From: Lethocerus indicus
Taxonomy: Eukaryota; Arthropoda; Insecta; Hemiptera; Belostomatidae
DNA length: 64,000 nucleotides
NCBI GenBank assembly: GCA_019843655.1
Contig: JACDQD010000009.1
Coordinates: 3,041,204 to 3,105,203 of the forward strand
Direction of reading: 5' to 3'
Below are positions 11,640-24,099 of the stretch, one piece after another. A model generated the notes under the pieces. The model was not told the DNA's origin and did no database searches. It worked only from the letters and a program-made list of their open reading frames with translations. Positions within the stretch are counted from its first letter, which is position 1, and every line of letters starts with the position of its first letter. The position numbers and the translations under genes are program-made.

Positions 11640-13760
11640 TTATTTTACGCAAGTTTTTTTGTCGTTAATTTACGCCTCAGTACTTAAGGGGGCGGTCAAT
11701 GTTGTGTAAAGGCCCGTGACTAAGTTGGGGGATGACTTAAATGCAATTTCGGTGCGAAGATTCCGTTTCAAATTTTTTTTTTTTTTTTAACTCGAGGAGA
11801 CCGTTTGTCTATCACTTTCGGAAGTCATGCGGACGGCATTTAAGGCGAGCCCTTCTGTTCGAAAGCCGGTCCCAGCCCGATTTCTATTTACTCAATAGGT
11901 TGGTGCAATTGCGAAACACTCCAGAACCGGGAGCCATTGTCGGCCGTGGCACATGGCGGAAGTGCAACACGCCGAGAATACTCAATTAGACGAAACCAAG
12001 CGCGATTCAGTCCGATTTATGGCCGGTGTCGTGCAAAAGCGCGCCTGCTTTCTCTCTCTCTCTCTCTGTCTCGGGGAATAAATGCATATTTAAGAATCTA
12101 ATTATCCGGACAGGGCGAGGAATTTCCCCAGCGAAGGAACGAAGAAAAGTATCGCGACGAAGATTCGCGTGAAGATTGCAAAGCCCCGATGGTGAGGGGC
12201 AGTTTTTAAGTTTAAAAAGCCGGGCAGTATTGAGAGCGAAAAGCCACCCCAAAAAAAAATAATGTACCCATAAAATGAAACAAAAAAAAAGTATTTGTAA
12301 ATTCCTACAAAGCGGTTTCGCAGTACCAAGTGTTCCGAAGTGCAGACCGAGATTGTTAAACGCCTAAAAAGCAAAAGAAGAAGCATACGCATACCATCAG
12401 GTGCTGTAAAGTTCTCTTATGTATAATAATATAATTAGCTCCATTCTACTATTCTCCGTACTGAAGTGACTGAATTCTTTTCGTTAAAGGCTGCTTTTGT
12501 CAAAAATTTCTGTACATATTCCCGAATTAGCTGTTTCGTGCCCTCTTATTAATCGGATATTTATAAATCTCCGCCACTATCGTTTATAACTTTCATCTGT
12601 ACGGATTTACAACCCGCCTGAAAGTCTACTCTGTCTGTTGGGAATCGATTGAATCGTTTCATCGGAGTTCGGTCCCGCTAGTTTTACCGTATAGACAGTT
12701 ATTATAGGCCGGAATGGCGAAGAACCGAAACCGGTCTATCGCGACTGTGAAGACAGGAAACGTCCGAAATGAATTATTCCCTCTCGGACGTGTCCTATCT
12801 CAATTGATCTGTCAATCCCAGTGGGCGGGGGATGATTGAAACGGGTTTCTGGAGCCGACCTTGGTCCGCTCGTAAAAGGGAGGCGTTGACCCATTCACAG
12901 GGGGGGGGGGGGGGGGGGTTCGATAGCTGAAGTTTACGGCCGCGTTTTTTTTTCCCCTTCCTCATTCTCCTCATTCCCGGTCATCTTTGAAGATTCGACG
13001 TCGAATCGGTCAAATCGAGGACAGTGAGTCTGAAACGGAGGCGAAGTTACGATTCCGGTATTAAAGAAGGTTCGATCGTTCACCCTGAAATACTTGAGCT
13101 TATACTTAGAATTCAGAACTTTGAGTACAAATACAGTGAACCGGATTATTTTTTAAAGTTTTTCTGGGTTCAAAAACACTTGAAAAAACGAGGGCTGTTC
13201 AACTTCTTCTAATTAATAAAGATTTATATATATAATGAATTCCGTACTTTCAACGGGCCTCGGTATCTTCATATTCGTCAGTAGCCAGATAGTGTATTAT
13301 GGAGGAATGGAAAATAGGTTAACGGGATTTCGAGGATCTGGATTTTTCGAAATATTGCTGAAAATGCAAAATACGGCTGATTCAACAACGTCAATAAAAG
13401 AAACAGTTTGCAAATTCATCATCTTTGGGAGGCTTTAGAGAAGGTGTTTCTTTCAGAAAAAGAGCAAAATACTCAATTTCATCGCGGATAGATAGTGGAG
13501 TTCGATACCTTAAATATGTCGTGTAATGTTTGTATATTAACTGAGAAGACAATTTGGGTTAGTCGAGTGTTTTCAGCCGCGTAAATAGTCATGTCTGCAA
13601 GTGTGTCATGTGTCAAGCTGTAACGGCGGTATACTTTGACGGCGCGGTTAAGTGCCTAGCCGAGAGACAACCGCTCCACATTTATTTCTTTTTCTCTCTC
13701 TCTCTCTCTTCTAGTAGAGAACCGATAGGACGGCCGTTGCACAATAGGAGTGTCACACCC
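11640..13760. other. gene-free stretch upstream of the gene cluster
   Basis: Contains (CT)n near 12049-12067 and a run of about 18 G at 12901-12918. Small frames (11741-11989, 12007-12392, 13024-13212, 13235-13438) show no domain or splice context. Confidence 0.4.
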
Positions 13761-13767
13761 ACCAGGC

Positions 13768-13792
13768 ATATATATATATATATATATAAAGA
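13768..13792 (+). promoter_or_regulatory. TATA box in an AT run, gene 1
   Basis: An uninterrupted TA run ending TATATAAAG lies about 85 bases upstream of the gene 1 start codon. The TATA signal is part of a dinucleotide microsatellite, as in genes 3, 5 and 10. Confidence 0.6.
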
Positions 13793-13873
13793 CCCGTCGT
13801 CCGCACAGCTACCATTGTCTTCGGTCAGCTCGTACAGACCACACCGTCCAGACCGGCCTCACCGCTCCACAAC

Positions 13874-16686
13874 ATGAAATACGCCGTAAGTAGCATTATA
13901 TCACGTAACGGACTTGGACTTACAACAACGTGACGCCACCTTGAGGCGCTAGCAAAACTGAATCCTCCTTCATCCTCGGGATTAAATTACGACCTCCAAT
14001 CGGAATTTTGAATTTGATGACTTGTATTGACTGTAGGGTGGAAGACCGTTAACAATTTTCCTTGCAAGTCTCAGTAACAATTATTGTGCAGGACTAATAA
14101 TTATGCAGTTATGATTCAGGGATGGAAGCGTCTGTTTGTACAGTTTTTTATGTATGTTTCTAATGGGATTCTTCAGTTGGAGATCATAATTGCAAACAGA
14201 AGTTCCAATAAATTTCTAATGAGTCCTTCCACACTTGCTGATTTCAATTATAATATATGAGCCGTTTATTTTGAAAATGGCCTAAGTCAATTTATCTTCA
14301 AATCGAGACATTTAAGGGTTTAAGTTTCAACGAATTTAAAAATATACTTACAGGATACTAATGTGTCATACCGCTTAAGTGTATCTGAGGGTGTTAAATT
14401 TATAGTTCCTATTAAAATAGTGGCAATTATTAGGCGAATAATATTCGTTTTCTTATCAAGAATGGAGTTAGGCCATTTTAAAAACTGCACGGTTCGATGT
14501 CTTAAGAATTATCGTATTTGCTCGGAGTAAAAGCGATCTGAAATGCTTTACTGATAAATAACATAAAGTTGTGCATGTAACCATGAGATAACCGGAAAAA
14601 AATTGAAAAATGGAGTTAAACCACTTTCAAAATAAACGGCTCATATTTTCAAGTTTGTCTACCTTGGAATTGTGATTTCTAGGAACGTTATGACGTTATA
14701 AATAGCAGTGTTAATGGTTCAATATTGGCGAGTGTTTTTGTCCGCGTTAATAATTATTGACGTATACTTATTCATTATATAAGAGGGTAAATCAATTTCA
14801 TCTTCAGGTTATTCATAAACTGATAACAGTGGGCGTGCATCGTTTATTCGGTATATTCGGAAAGACTGCATGTTAGTCCAGTTGATACATAATTGAAAGA
14901 TTACATATCTCTCAAAGGGCCTGACTATTATATGATTACACTTAATGCGTAAGTGAAAGTCCTTTCACCCAATACTTTTACCGATAGCGCGCGCCTATTC
15001 CGAATTTGGATTTCGGCGTACGTGTACTGCTCGCGTGACGCTACTGACAGTGGCGAGAAACCAAAACCAGCCAAATCCAGGAGTGGAGAAAGGAGTGAAG
15101 ATGCTTTTTTTCTTTCAGTTCATTCACTCGTCCGGATGACTCGAGTGAAAGTTTTACGCTTCAAATATACAACCCGGCGTTTCTTATAATATAAAAATCC
15201 GAAATAATTTGTTTCTTCTTCACGCTAGTTTCTCATCAATCGCCCCTCACCGCGCGGTATAGACACAAGTCTAATAGAAAGTAATGTTGTAGCAAATATT
15301 AATGTTAAAATACAAAAAGTCCAAAGCACAAGTGATACATTATTTGAATGAAGGAAAAATAATAATATTCAAAAATATGTTTATATGCCAACATTATTCT
15401 ATTTTCCGTGATAAACAATTAGTTACAGTTTAATTAGCGGTGAATGTAATCTTTTAAATTTTGGCTAATTGGCCTTCAGTAGTTTCAGGAATTGTTGATC
15501 CTGTACATTGTTCTGATGAATTAATTAATTAAATCTAATAAAATTGCATCGCGAACGATTTGATTATAATTCGGGTTATAATGTTACAGTGAGTATTTGG
15601 AACGAGTAAAATGTATAACAACTCGTTTCCGAGCACACATTACCGTTTTACCTAACTTACCTTACGTCTGATCTAACAGTCCCGTTCGTCCGTGACTTTA
15701 TCATATATAAATACATTAGATTTCATTCGAGAATTTCCCGTCATCCTAATCAAGCTGATAGACATTTAATATTGCTGTATTATTATTGTATAAGTTTAGT
15801 CGATGATCTGTGTTCTTTCGCTGGTTTGTTCTTTTGCTAGACCATCTGCTTTCGTTAGTATGGTGCCCCATACCCGACTCAAAAGAATCGACTTAAACAG
15901 ATAATTTGACCTCTCTTAAGGCCATTACTGAAACGGACATCGAAATTGACCTTAAGTAACAAACTGACAATATACAAAGCACGGACATACGGTATAGAGC
16001 TATGCTGGGTTCCACCGAGACATCCGACATCGCTCGCATCCAGAGATTCCAGTCAAAAGTCCTTAATGCTCCCCGGTATGTTTCTAACCATACAATCCAT
16101 AATGACCTCAACATACCGACAGTGGACGAAGTCACAAAATCCCGGTTCCTGAAGTTCCACTCCCGCCTTTCTCCTCGCCCTAATCCCTTTCCTCTTTTAC
16201 CCATCCATTGTGTCCTTTCTTCACATTACCTCGGAAGATCGAGAAAACTACGAAAATAGACAAGTATTCCAGACAATAATAACATGGTATTATAGAGAAT
16301 CCCTTGTTGGGCAGGTATTCGCCTTGATGATGGCCGCCGCCGTTGCCGCCGCTCCTGCCGAAGAGGGCACGGCCAAGACGAAGAGGGGCATCCTGGGCAC
16401 CGCCGTCCTGCCCCACGCTCCCCTCGCCCTGCCCCTTGCCCACGCCGCCCCCGCACCACTGCCCCTGCCACTGCCCCTGCCACTATCACTTGCCCACGCC
16501 GCCCCCGCACCACTGCCCCTGCCGCTTGCCCACGCCGCCCCCGCACTACTGCCCCCGGCCTCCGCCATAGCGCTCAGGTCCTACAGCCTCCCGGTGGCCG
16601 TCGCCCCGCCGGCGCCTCTTCTCGCCCACGCCGCCCCCGCATTCAACTACGGCCACGGATACGGCTACGGCCACCCCTGGTGGTAA
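13874..16686 (+). CDS. gene 1: short AAPA-repeat cuticle-like secreted protein
   Basis: Exons join 13874-13885 (ATGAAATACGCC, donor GTAAGT) and 16315-16686 (acceptor GTTGGGCAG), giving 127 residues. The predicted secretion signal, MKYA then VFALMMAAAVAAAPA, spans the intron. It is followed by KTKRG, a likely basic processing site, then repeats of LPLAHAAPAPLPLPL and a Gly/Tyr/His tail ending HPWW. AAPA/AAPV tetrapeptides are a known hallmark of insect hard-cuticle proteins, so an extracellular cuticle role is inferred. The 2.4-kb intron is the longest in the cluster and carries a jockey remnant just before exon 2. AATAAA signals occur at 16772 and 16783. Exon 2 is far richer in GC than its surroundings. 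Confidence 0.8.
15895..16205 (+). mobile_element. jockey-type non-LTR retrotransposon fragment (RT C-terminus)
   Basis: In two plus-strand frames the DNA encodes a decayed C-terminal part of a jockey-clade reverse transcriptase: LSNKLTIYKA, RTYGIEL, then in the next frame IARIQRFQSKVLNAPRYV and NHTIHNDLNIPTV. These match the conserved order of that region (YKA...WTYGIELWG...IQRFQSKVLR...APWYV...DL.IPTV). A deletion removes the KPIW segment and a frameshift separates the halves. It lies inside intron 1 of gene 1 in the sense direction. Confidence 0.8.
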
Positions 16687-16799
16687 CACCGCTCATCCAG
16701 TTCTTGCGCCACCATCAAGGCGCCTATTCATAACTTTCATTAAAAAAAATATAACTTTGTACAATTATTTTAATAAAAAAACAATAAATGAGGTTTCTA

Positions 16800-18960
16800 T
16801 ACGTTTCCTATAAATTCAAGACAAACAGTTAGCCTCCTTATTGGGAAAACATCCTTTCTCGATTTTTTGACCTCGAGATTTGGTAAAAACCTGAGGACTT
16901 GTATGCTACCGCATATATTGTTTTCACGGAAAGATTATTTGACAAAATACAAATTAGTAATAATTTTTAGCCAACCAACTACGGCGAGTAGCGAGAATGG
17001 ATCGTGTGACCCATAACGGCCAGCAAAGAAGTCTTAAATCATTTATTATAATACAATAATAATAAAAGAAATTTTTAGCACATAGAAACAAATGTTGAAC
17101 CATCAGTGTACCATAACTCCACTGAACGATGTTACAGCGGACCGCAATAATAGGAAAAAGATAATTCGAAAATCATTTAAAATTTTAACGCTCGAGTGCT
17201 GTCTATTTTTCGAAGTTGAAAAAAAAACTTTATCCCTATTAAATTCCCTTATAGCCGAAAATCCGGCATCGAAAATTAAAAATTCTAAGAGAGCGCGTAC
17301 GGCCCACGCAGCGGTTCTCCGGGCGTAGGTGGAAATCTGAAATGCCATTTCTCACACTTGGGTCCTTTTAAAAAAAATATAATTATTTACTTCGACTTTC
17401 TGTAATACCAGCGTCTTTCTAAAGACTTTTAAAGACCAGCTTTTTAAAGTATCGCCGATTTTCGGTCGCACTATTGTGACGTCCTTTTAATATCGAAAAC
17501 AGGATATTTCCATTTCGATCTCTGATAAAGTAGATAAAATGATAAATTAGAATCAGTTAACGGTCTACAATTACACTTACAACTGGTAACGTTGCTCTTA
17601 ACGCTAGATGTTCAGCTAACTTGTAAATTGAACATTTCTAAGAAAATGTTAATAATCTGCACACTAAATCACGGTCAGTTATGAACTTTGCGCATTGTAC
17701 TTCAGTAACAAGAAATTATTTGGACTTGCAGAGCGAGATTGAGCCGTTTAAATAAAAAAACCGATCATCCTATAATTATCATAACACGATCGAACATGAC
17801 GGTAACTGAAGATAATTGTAGCCAACGGACTAATTAAGTTATACCTGTTTGGTACCTGGAAATATATGTCGAGCCGCAAATATGGAATGCGTTTCGGTAT
17901 TGAGCGGTGGAACGGGAAGTGGTAAATGGGTTGAAATGGGTTGGTGGAAAAGTTGGTAAAAAGCGAGAGATTGGAGTGGGAAGTGGAGTCCTGCGTGCCC
18001 ATTTTAGGATCAGGTTAATTTTTAATGTTAAAAGCGAAAAATTAAGTCTGGAAAAACAATAATAGCATAACAGAAGAGGGAGTGAAATTTTGCCGCACAA
18101 AATCATTATAACCAATAATTATAAATATTGAAATCCGTATGAGGGAAACTGGGAATTATTCCATTTTTTACTAAGAGTTTACGTGTTTACTAAACTGAAT
18201 TTTATTTAAACATCTGTCGTATAAAATTGGATCCAATTGGAACCCTTTTCATGAAAGAAAGATTACGATATTTTCTAAAAAGTAAAAAAATATTCTCGAT
18301 ACAAAAAGGCATCCTCTCAAAATAAATAATATTAGGGCGCCTTGACTCAGCACTTTAGACCTGGCAAAATACATAATCAAAGGATAAAGTCTGGATGCTC
18401 GATTATATAATTCGGTAGTTTATATAAATTAATACAACACATTCCATTTTATCCAAACGTATGAGACGGTCTCTACTGCTGAACCGGGGGTGGTGGACAA
18501 CAATTTAATTCCCCATTTTTAATATTTTCAAATCGCTTTTTCATTTATAAAGTCTTCATTTTTCACCAAACAGGTCCTCTTCGAACCGTTTATTATAACT
18601 GTTATATTATGTGAACAAGTGCGGAAGTTATAACTTAGCAAATGTAAACGGTACATCTACGGACGATACCCGTTACGATGGAATCGAAATGTCTTCCGGT
18701 ATTTTAGAAATATGATTCTGCGCGTTATCTTTATATTGTATATCCATCGTTTGAAGGGGCCTATTTGTCTGTAGCCAGATGTCGGGTCCGATCGAACCCG
18801 GAAGGAGGGCCCCGCTCACTTCTCCCACCGATAATGCTTTAACGGCTCGCCCGTTTTTTGCTCTAAAATCGCAACCGGTTGCGCAACGGGCCGGGCGAAA
18901 TTGAACCGGTACCGGCCTATCCCGGCGGAGCCCGAACCCGCGGTGGTGGAGGCAAAATGG
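16800..18960. other. gene-free intergenic DNA between genes 1 and 2
   Basis: AT-rich. The open frames at 17092-17348 and 17748-18115 have no recognisable product. No repeat was recognised. Confidence 0.4.
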
Positions 18961-18975
18961 TACCAGGGGCGGGAT

Positions 18976-18987
18976 ATGTATATAAGT
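18976..18987 (+). promoter_or_regulatory. TATA box, gene 2
   Basis: TATGTATATAAG lies about 80 bases before the gene 2 start codon, the same spacing as in the other cluster genes. Confidence 0.6.
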
Positions 18988-19066
18988 GCCGTCGGCCCCG
19001 TAGACGGTACAGACAGAATCACTTCAGTTCGCCGACCCGAAGCATCGACAAGAACTTAACGCCGAC

Positions 19067-20507
19067 ATGAAATACTTCGTAAGTAAAGTCATCCCTACAG
19101 GCCCCAACGCCGAAACCCGTCTAGCTTAAGACACGAGCCCCCAATCCCGCACTAAATTATTACCCTTTTCAGCAATATATTTATTAGTACTTCCGTATCG
19201 GTTCGAAATTTATCCGGAATAAATACATTTGGTCCGATACGAACCGGTTCCGTCCTCACCCCAATTGAGGTATTTACGGGCGGGATTATCTCCCCCGCTT
19301 TTCACTATCGTCAGTACAATTGGACTGGAGTAAATACCTAATATTTTAATTGTCGTATCTTCAATCAAAGCTCCCCGATAGGGTTTTGGTAAACCGGACC
19401 ATAATAAGACCAAGTCATCGTTATTTTGCCACCCTATTCCTACTAGTAAAGACGAAAAACAAAATTCCGAGTATTATATCTGTATATGTACCGTGTTTCA
19501 GGTAATCGCGTTACTCGTAGCAGCGGCAGCGGCTACTCCGGAGGAAGCAAAGAACGGCAAGGTAAAGAGGCAGTACTTGGGGCTGGCGGGCCACGGAGTT
19601 TACGGGCAGGGCCTGGGGCTGGGGAGCCGGCCTGGGCCACGGAGGGCTGCTGCAGGGAGGCCACCTGGGGCTGGGGGGAGCCGGCCTGGGCCACGGAGGG
19701 CTGCTGCAGGGAGGCCACCTTGGGCTGGGGGGAGCCGGCCTGGGCATAGCACCCCTAGGGCTGGCCCACGGCGGCGCTCTCGGCTACGGTCACGCCGGCC
19801 TTCTGCCCGGCCACCTGGGCCTGGCCCAAGCCGGCCACCTAGGCCTGGGCCTGGGCCTCGGCCTCCGCCCCCACCTCGGGTTGGGCCTGGCCGGCCCTCT
19901 GGCCCTCGGCCACGGCGCCCCTCCCACTGGCCCACCTGGGACTCAACCAGGCCGCCCACCTGGGACTGGCCCAGGGGGCCGCCCTGGCCACGCCGCACCC
20001 CTCGTGGAGCCTGTGCCCGTCCAGGGCGCGCCGCTGTTCCAGGCCACCGGCGGGGCCAACAGGGCCGGCCAGGCGCACGCCCTGAGCGCGGCCCGCAACC
20101 TGGCCCAGGCGCAGGCCTCCGTCAGGCCCGCCGCCGATCTCGCCCTGAACGCGGCCAACGCGCTCGACCACGCCCGGCAGGCCATCAGGCCGGCGGCCAA
20201 CCTCGCCCTGAACGCGGCCCGCGGCCTCACCCAGGCCCAGGCCCACATCAGGCCGGCCGCCCGGCTGGCCCTGGAGGCGGCGAGGGCCCACGCCGAGACG
20301 GAGGCGGCCCTCCAGGCGGCCACCGCGCAGGCTCAGGCCCGGCTGGCGCAGGCCGAGGCCCAGGCGAGGGCCGCCCTACAGGCCGCCCGCTCCCAGGCCG
20401 CCCTACAGGCCGCCGCCGCCCACCCGGACAGGGCCCGCGTCGCCCTTGAGACCGCCCACGCCCTCAAGCAGCTCTCACTCGGCGCCGGACTCAACATTCA
20501 CGGCTGA
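19067..20507 (+). CDS. gene 2: Gly-rich plus 21-residue alanine-repeat protein (frame broken)
   Basis: Exon 1 is 19067-19078 (MKYF, donor GTAAGT). Exon 2 is 19502-20507 (acceptor GTGTTTCAG), opening VIALLVAAAAATPEEAKNG and then KVKRQYLGL, a signal peptide plus basic site. A GLGLGGAGLGHGG-type region follows, then three 21-residue repeats ([39 protein letters not shown]) and an Ala/Gln tail ending in TGA. The frame used at the start does not reach the repeat frame. At about 19618-19625 the first of three near-identical repeats has GGGGAG where the next two have GGGGGGAG, and a 2-base deficit accounts for the break. With it corrected in principle the product would be about 339 residues. A possible pair of smaller shifts lies at 19925-20000. 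PolyA signal at 20605. Structural extracellular role inferred. Confidence 0.72.
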
Positions 20508-20639
20508 TAGATATAACACCAATAGCACTACTTTTTAACTTTACCTTTAGTATTATCGACTAGTATTTTTATTATGATTATAATATGAACTGACTATTTC
20601 TCACAATAAAACTTATTGTTTATATACTTGGGACCATTT

Positions 20640-22230
20640 ATTCCAGTCGCATTCGAAAAGTTTCGATCGACTGTTCCTTCGGCCTTTCCACTTCTTTTAC
20701 TTTATTTTTGTCAATAATAATTATACGCGATTATTAAAATTTCACAAATTGTAACGACATATTCAGACGGCATTTCACTGAATGATATCCGTGCGGCCTT
20801 TTCATTTTCCGAATATGAAATCACTCCTACTGTATTACTTTCTCAATTATACGTACGCATCCACTTCAACCTAGGGGGTCTTGGCAAAAACCTAATTGGC
20901 AATTATTTGTGTTAAGAAGCAGGACCTTTATGACCATGTTGATGGGATTTTGAACGTGAAATATGTTGCAAAGAATCCAGTAGACGAAGATTTATTGATG
21001 TTATTAAAGATCAATAAATAAGCGATAAGCAAAATGTAATAAAAGTACAGGGAAATGTCGAATATGTTCCGAATTCATTCGTATTAAAAATAATGTATTA
21101 ACGAAATAAACGTATTATTTCATGAAATGTCGACGCGTAAATTATTTATTTTCTATTCCTCCTATTGTTCCTCCTATCCCCGAGGCATTATAGTAGATTA
21201 CTCAGGGGCATAATAATTAATTAGCGTTAAATAACGTATTGGCTCCCTTGTGCCTTGGTCGCAAATGTGTATCGCGTCAAAAATTAAGCTTTTCGCCTCA
21301 TTAGTCGATAATCAATTCCGTTTTTTCAGAAGAGAGCTTTAACGAATAATTTGCGAAACAGTTGCGAAAGTTTTCTGAAACGTTCAATAAACAACTTATT
21401 TTATTTTATTTTTTTTTTTTTTAGTTACTTTCAAAAATTCCGACGATGACGACATTTCACAATTGACTGTTGGGGCGGGCCCGAAATTTACGAAAATGGC
21501 GTTGAACAGAGATTCATTTTCGTTAAAAAAAAAAAACGAAAAAAGAAAAAAGACGGTTTATTTAATCCTTGGGACCTTACGTTGTCACGAATGCCTGTGT
21601 AGGCATACACAGAAACATGAATATAAGTTTAAATTATTGGACACTATTAATTTGATGTATTTGAACGTAAGAAAATACGAAGATTTTTATTTGATATAAA
21701 AGTTTAGTTTTGACTTCAGTAAATACAAATGAATGTATATTACAATGAAATGTAATTAAAGTTTCTAGGCGTAGTTCAGCCGTAGGCAGTAACACCCAGC
21801 TGTGGTCAATTTAATGAATAACAGCGATCGGTTAGGCCACTCGATGTTCATACCCAGTTGAATAGAATCAAGGACGCAATTATCAAGGACTAACTCTCTG
21901 GCCGATTCTTATATGGCGGTCGTGGAGGCACAAACGGAGGAGTACAACGTAAAAACTAATTCTCGGTTCGCCGTACACTGCGCTTCTTGTATCTTTACAG
22001 TTGAGGCGGCCCCTGTAATATCGCCGACTCCATGCCGCGGTAATAACGAGGCTGCTCCGAGTGGGGGAGTGTGGGTAACGAGCGACGGGGCGAGGCTAAC
22101 GAGTACGGGCCGTATCGGGGGACCAATAGCCGGTACCGAAAGGTCTTCATTAAAAACTGAACCATATTGCGCAAACTGGCCTCAAAAGCTCGCGGGCCCA
22201 TTTATAACTGTAGGTAGATTTTTTTTATTT
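20640..22230. other. gene-free intergenic DNA between genes 2 and 3
   Basis: AT-rich with poly-T and poly-A runs near 21410 and 21525. Frames at 21463-21699 and 21913-22311 look fortuitous, and the second overlaps the gene 3 promoter and first exon. Confidence 0.4.
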
Positions 22231-22239
22231 TATCCGCCT

Positions 22240-22254
22240 GTATATATATATAAG
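22240..22254 (+). promoter_or_regulatory. TATA box in an AT run, gene 3
   Basis: GTATATATATATAAG lies about 55-65 bases before the gene 3 start codon. Confidence 0.6.
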
Positions 22255-22307
22255 TGTACCGGCCGACCGAATTCAGTACCGCAATTGGAGTCAAAGGAAG
22301 CGACGAA

Positions 22308-23490
22308 ATGAAATATTTCGTAAGTAGACCTTTTGATTTTTAAATTTTGTAGCGCCGCTCAAAAGTTCTCCCCCGGAAAACGCTCGTTTTACGTAAGGGG
22401 ACGGCTTCGTTACCGAAGCAATTATGAACTTCTGCCGCGAGTGCATCGAGTTCTTCTTCTGGGAGTTTTTCTGGCCACTATGGGCGGTAAATCGGCCGCT
22501 CGAGTTGTCGGGATTGTTGTGTAATTTTAATTGAACTTAATACGTCTGTAAAATATCCGATCGCTCGTTTTGATCTACGCACTAGTAGTATTTCCTCTAT
22601 AAATTAGTCCGACGGTGTAGTGACAGTGATTAGCCGAGAGCCGTGAGTGCCTGTTTTATTGGCGGAACCTGAAACGTGTCCAGGACCGAATAAGCGTAGA
22701 CCGAGTTATATCGTGTTTATTAAAAAATGAAATATTCGTCGTACTTTGGATGATAATTTTGTTCTTAAAATAGTTTAGAATATACGATAATATTTATTTG
22801 AAATCGAAAGAAGTTTAATCCGAGGTAATCAAATTGCCAGGCGTGCTTATTGCTACTGGTGGTGGCGGCGGCGGGAGCGCCCGCGGACGGCGGGCCGGCG
22901 CCCGTGGCGGAGGCGGTAAAGGAGGCGGCGTCGGCACAGCCGGAGGCGGGGAAGGAGGAGCCGGCCAAGGAAGTGGCCCAGCTGGCCTCCGCGGAGCAGG
23001 AGGCGGCCGCCCCCCAGGCCCCCGAGGAGAGGCGCCAGAGCTGGGCCTGCCGCTGGAGGGCCACTCTGTGGACTTCACGCTGGAGGCGGCCCGCAACCTG
23101 GCCCGTGCCCACGCCTCAGTGAGGCCGGCCGCCGAGCTCACGCTGAACGCGGCCCAGGCGCTGGGCAGGGCCCAGGAGACCATCAGGCCGGCCTCGGCCC
23201 TTGTGCTGGAGGCGGCCCGCGGTCTGGAGGCCGCCCGGGACCACCTGGGGCCGGCCGCCCAGTACGTGGTGGACGCGGCCCGTGCCCAGGCCCGCGCCCA
23301 GGCGTCCGCCGGCCTCGCCGCCTCCGAGGCCTCGCTCAGGGCCAGCCAGTCTGAGGGCCGGCTCCAGTCGGCCAGGCTCCAGCAGGAGCTGCTCGGGCCC
23401 CTCCTCGGCCGCGGCCCCCACCTACCCGAGTTGGGCCCTCTCGGCCCCGTAGACCCTCACCTAGCCTGGAACGACAACCTCTGGCTCTAA
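22308..23490 (+). CDS. gene 3: 21-residue alanine-repeat secreted protein (frame broken)
   Basis: Exon 1 is 22308-22319 (MKYF, GTAAGT). Exon 2 is 22841-23490 (acceptor AAATTGCCAG), opening ACLLLLVVAAAGAPADGG, a typical signal peptide end, followed by an Ala/Glu/Pro-rich acidic spacer with EERRQ as a possible basic cleavage site. The repeat part (PAAELTLNAAQAL, PASALVLEAARGL, PAAQYVVDAARAQ) is in the minus-one frame relative to the signal peptide. The break lies between EERRQ (about 23034) and LGLPLEGHS (about 23042), and a single missing base would reconcile them, giving about 220 residues. GC-ending codons are used in both halves, which supports both being translated. The 3' flank is duplicated at 23919-24091. 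Confidence 0.72.
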
Positions 23491-23518
23491 ACATCTTCTG
23501 CAATTTACACTCTTCGCA

Positions 23519-23689
23519 TCATCCTCATTCCCTCCCCAATTCCCATTCATTCCTTAAAGCCTCGTCACCCACGTACATATGTCACAGCAACATGTCATCT
23601 CCGATATATTCCGTTTGTACATAAAATATATTTAATATCTTACAACGCCGTTTTTATTTTCCCTAGTGCGGTAAGTAAGACTTTAGATC
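23519..23689 (+). repeat. direct repeat of gene 3 downstream region, copy 1
   Basis: This 3'-flank segment (TCATCCTCATTC to CTTTAGATC) recurs at 23919-24091 with few changes, including GTACATATGTCA(C/T)AGCAA and CCCTAGTGCGGTAAGTAAG. Confidence 0.85.
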
Positions 23690-23731
23690 CGAGGTCTTAT
23701 AGTTTATAATAAGATTTATATAGACGCCGCC

Positions 23732-23885
23732 TAATCGTCCACGAGCTCGATGAAATATACGAAATAATGCTCTTCAGACTATGCTTTATTTCTCAGTATA
23801 ACAAATGCGTGCACGTATGTTATTGAATTAAAATTCCAATACAATAAATTCATTCAATTAGGAAGTTCAAATGGATTAATAAAGC
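23732..23885 (+). repeat. dispersed repeat, copy 1
   Basis: The segment beginning TAATCGTCCACGAGCTCGAT and containing AATAAATTCATTCAATT reappears at 25720-25860. The nature of the repeat is unknown. Confidence 0.8.
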
Positions 23886-23918
23886 GTTGATTGGTTGTCG
23901 CCATTTTATATAGTCGTA

Positions 23919-24091
23919 TCATCCTCATTCTCAACCCCAATTCCCATTCATTTCTTAAAGCCTTATCACTCGTACATATGTCATAGCAACATGTCATCTC
24001 CGATATTTTCCGTTTGTACATAAAATATATTTAATATCCTACAACGCCGTTCTATTTATTTTCCCTAGTGCGGTAAGTAAGGCTTTAGATC
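23919..24091 (+). repeat. direct repeat of gene 3 downstream region, copy 2
   Basis: Second copy of the 23519-23689 segment. No exon 2 sequence precedes it, so it is either a tandem duplication confined to the 3' flank or the last trace of a deleted gene copy. Confidence 0.85.
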
Positions 24092-24099
24092 TTCTAGGT

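Noticed and set aside
22975..23020. Programmed minus-one frameshift signal in gene 3
   Set aside because: The C run (GCCGCCCCCCAGG) is not in the phase needed for a standard X XXY YYZ slippery site, so an indel is the simpler explanation.
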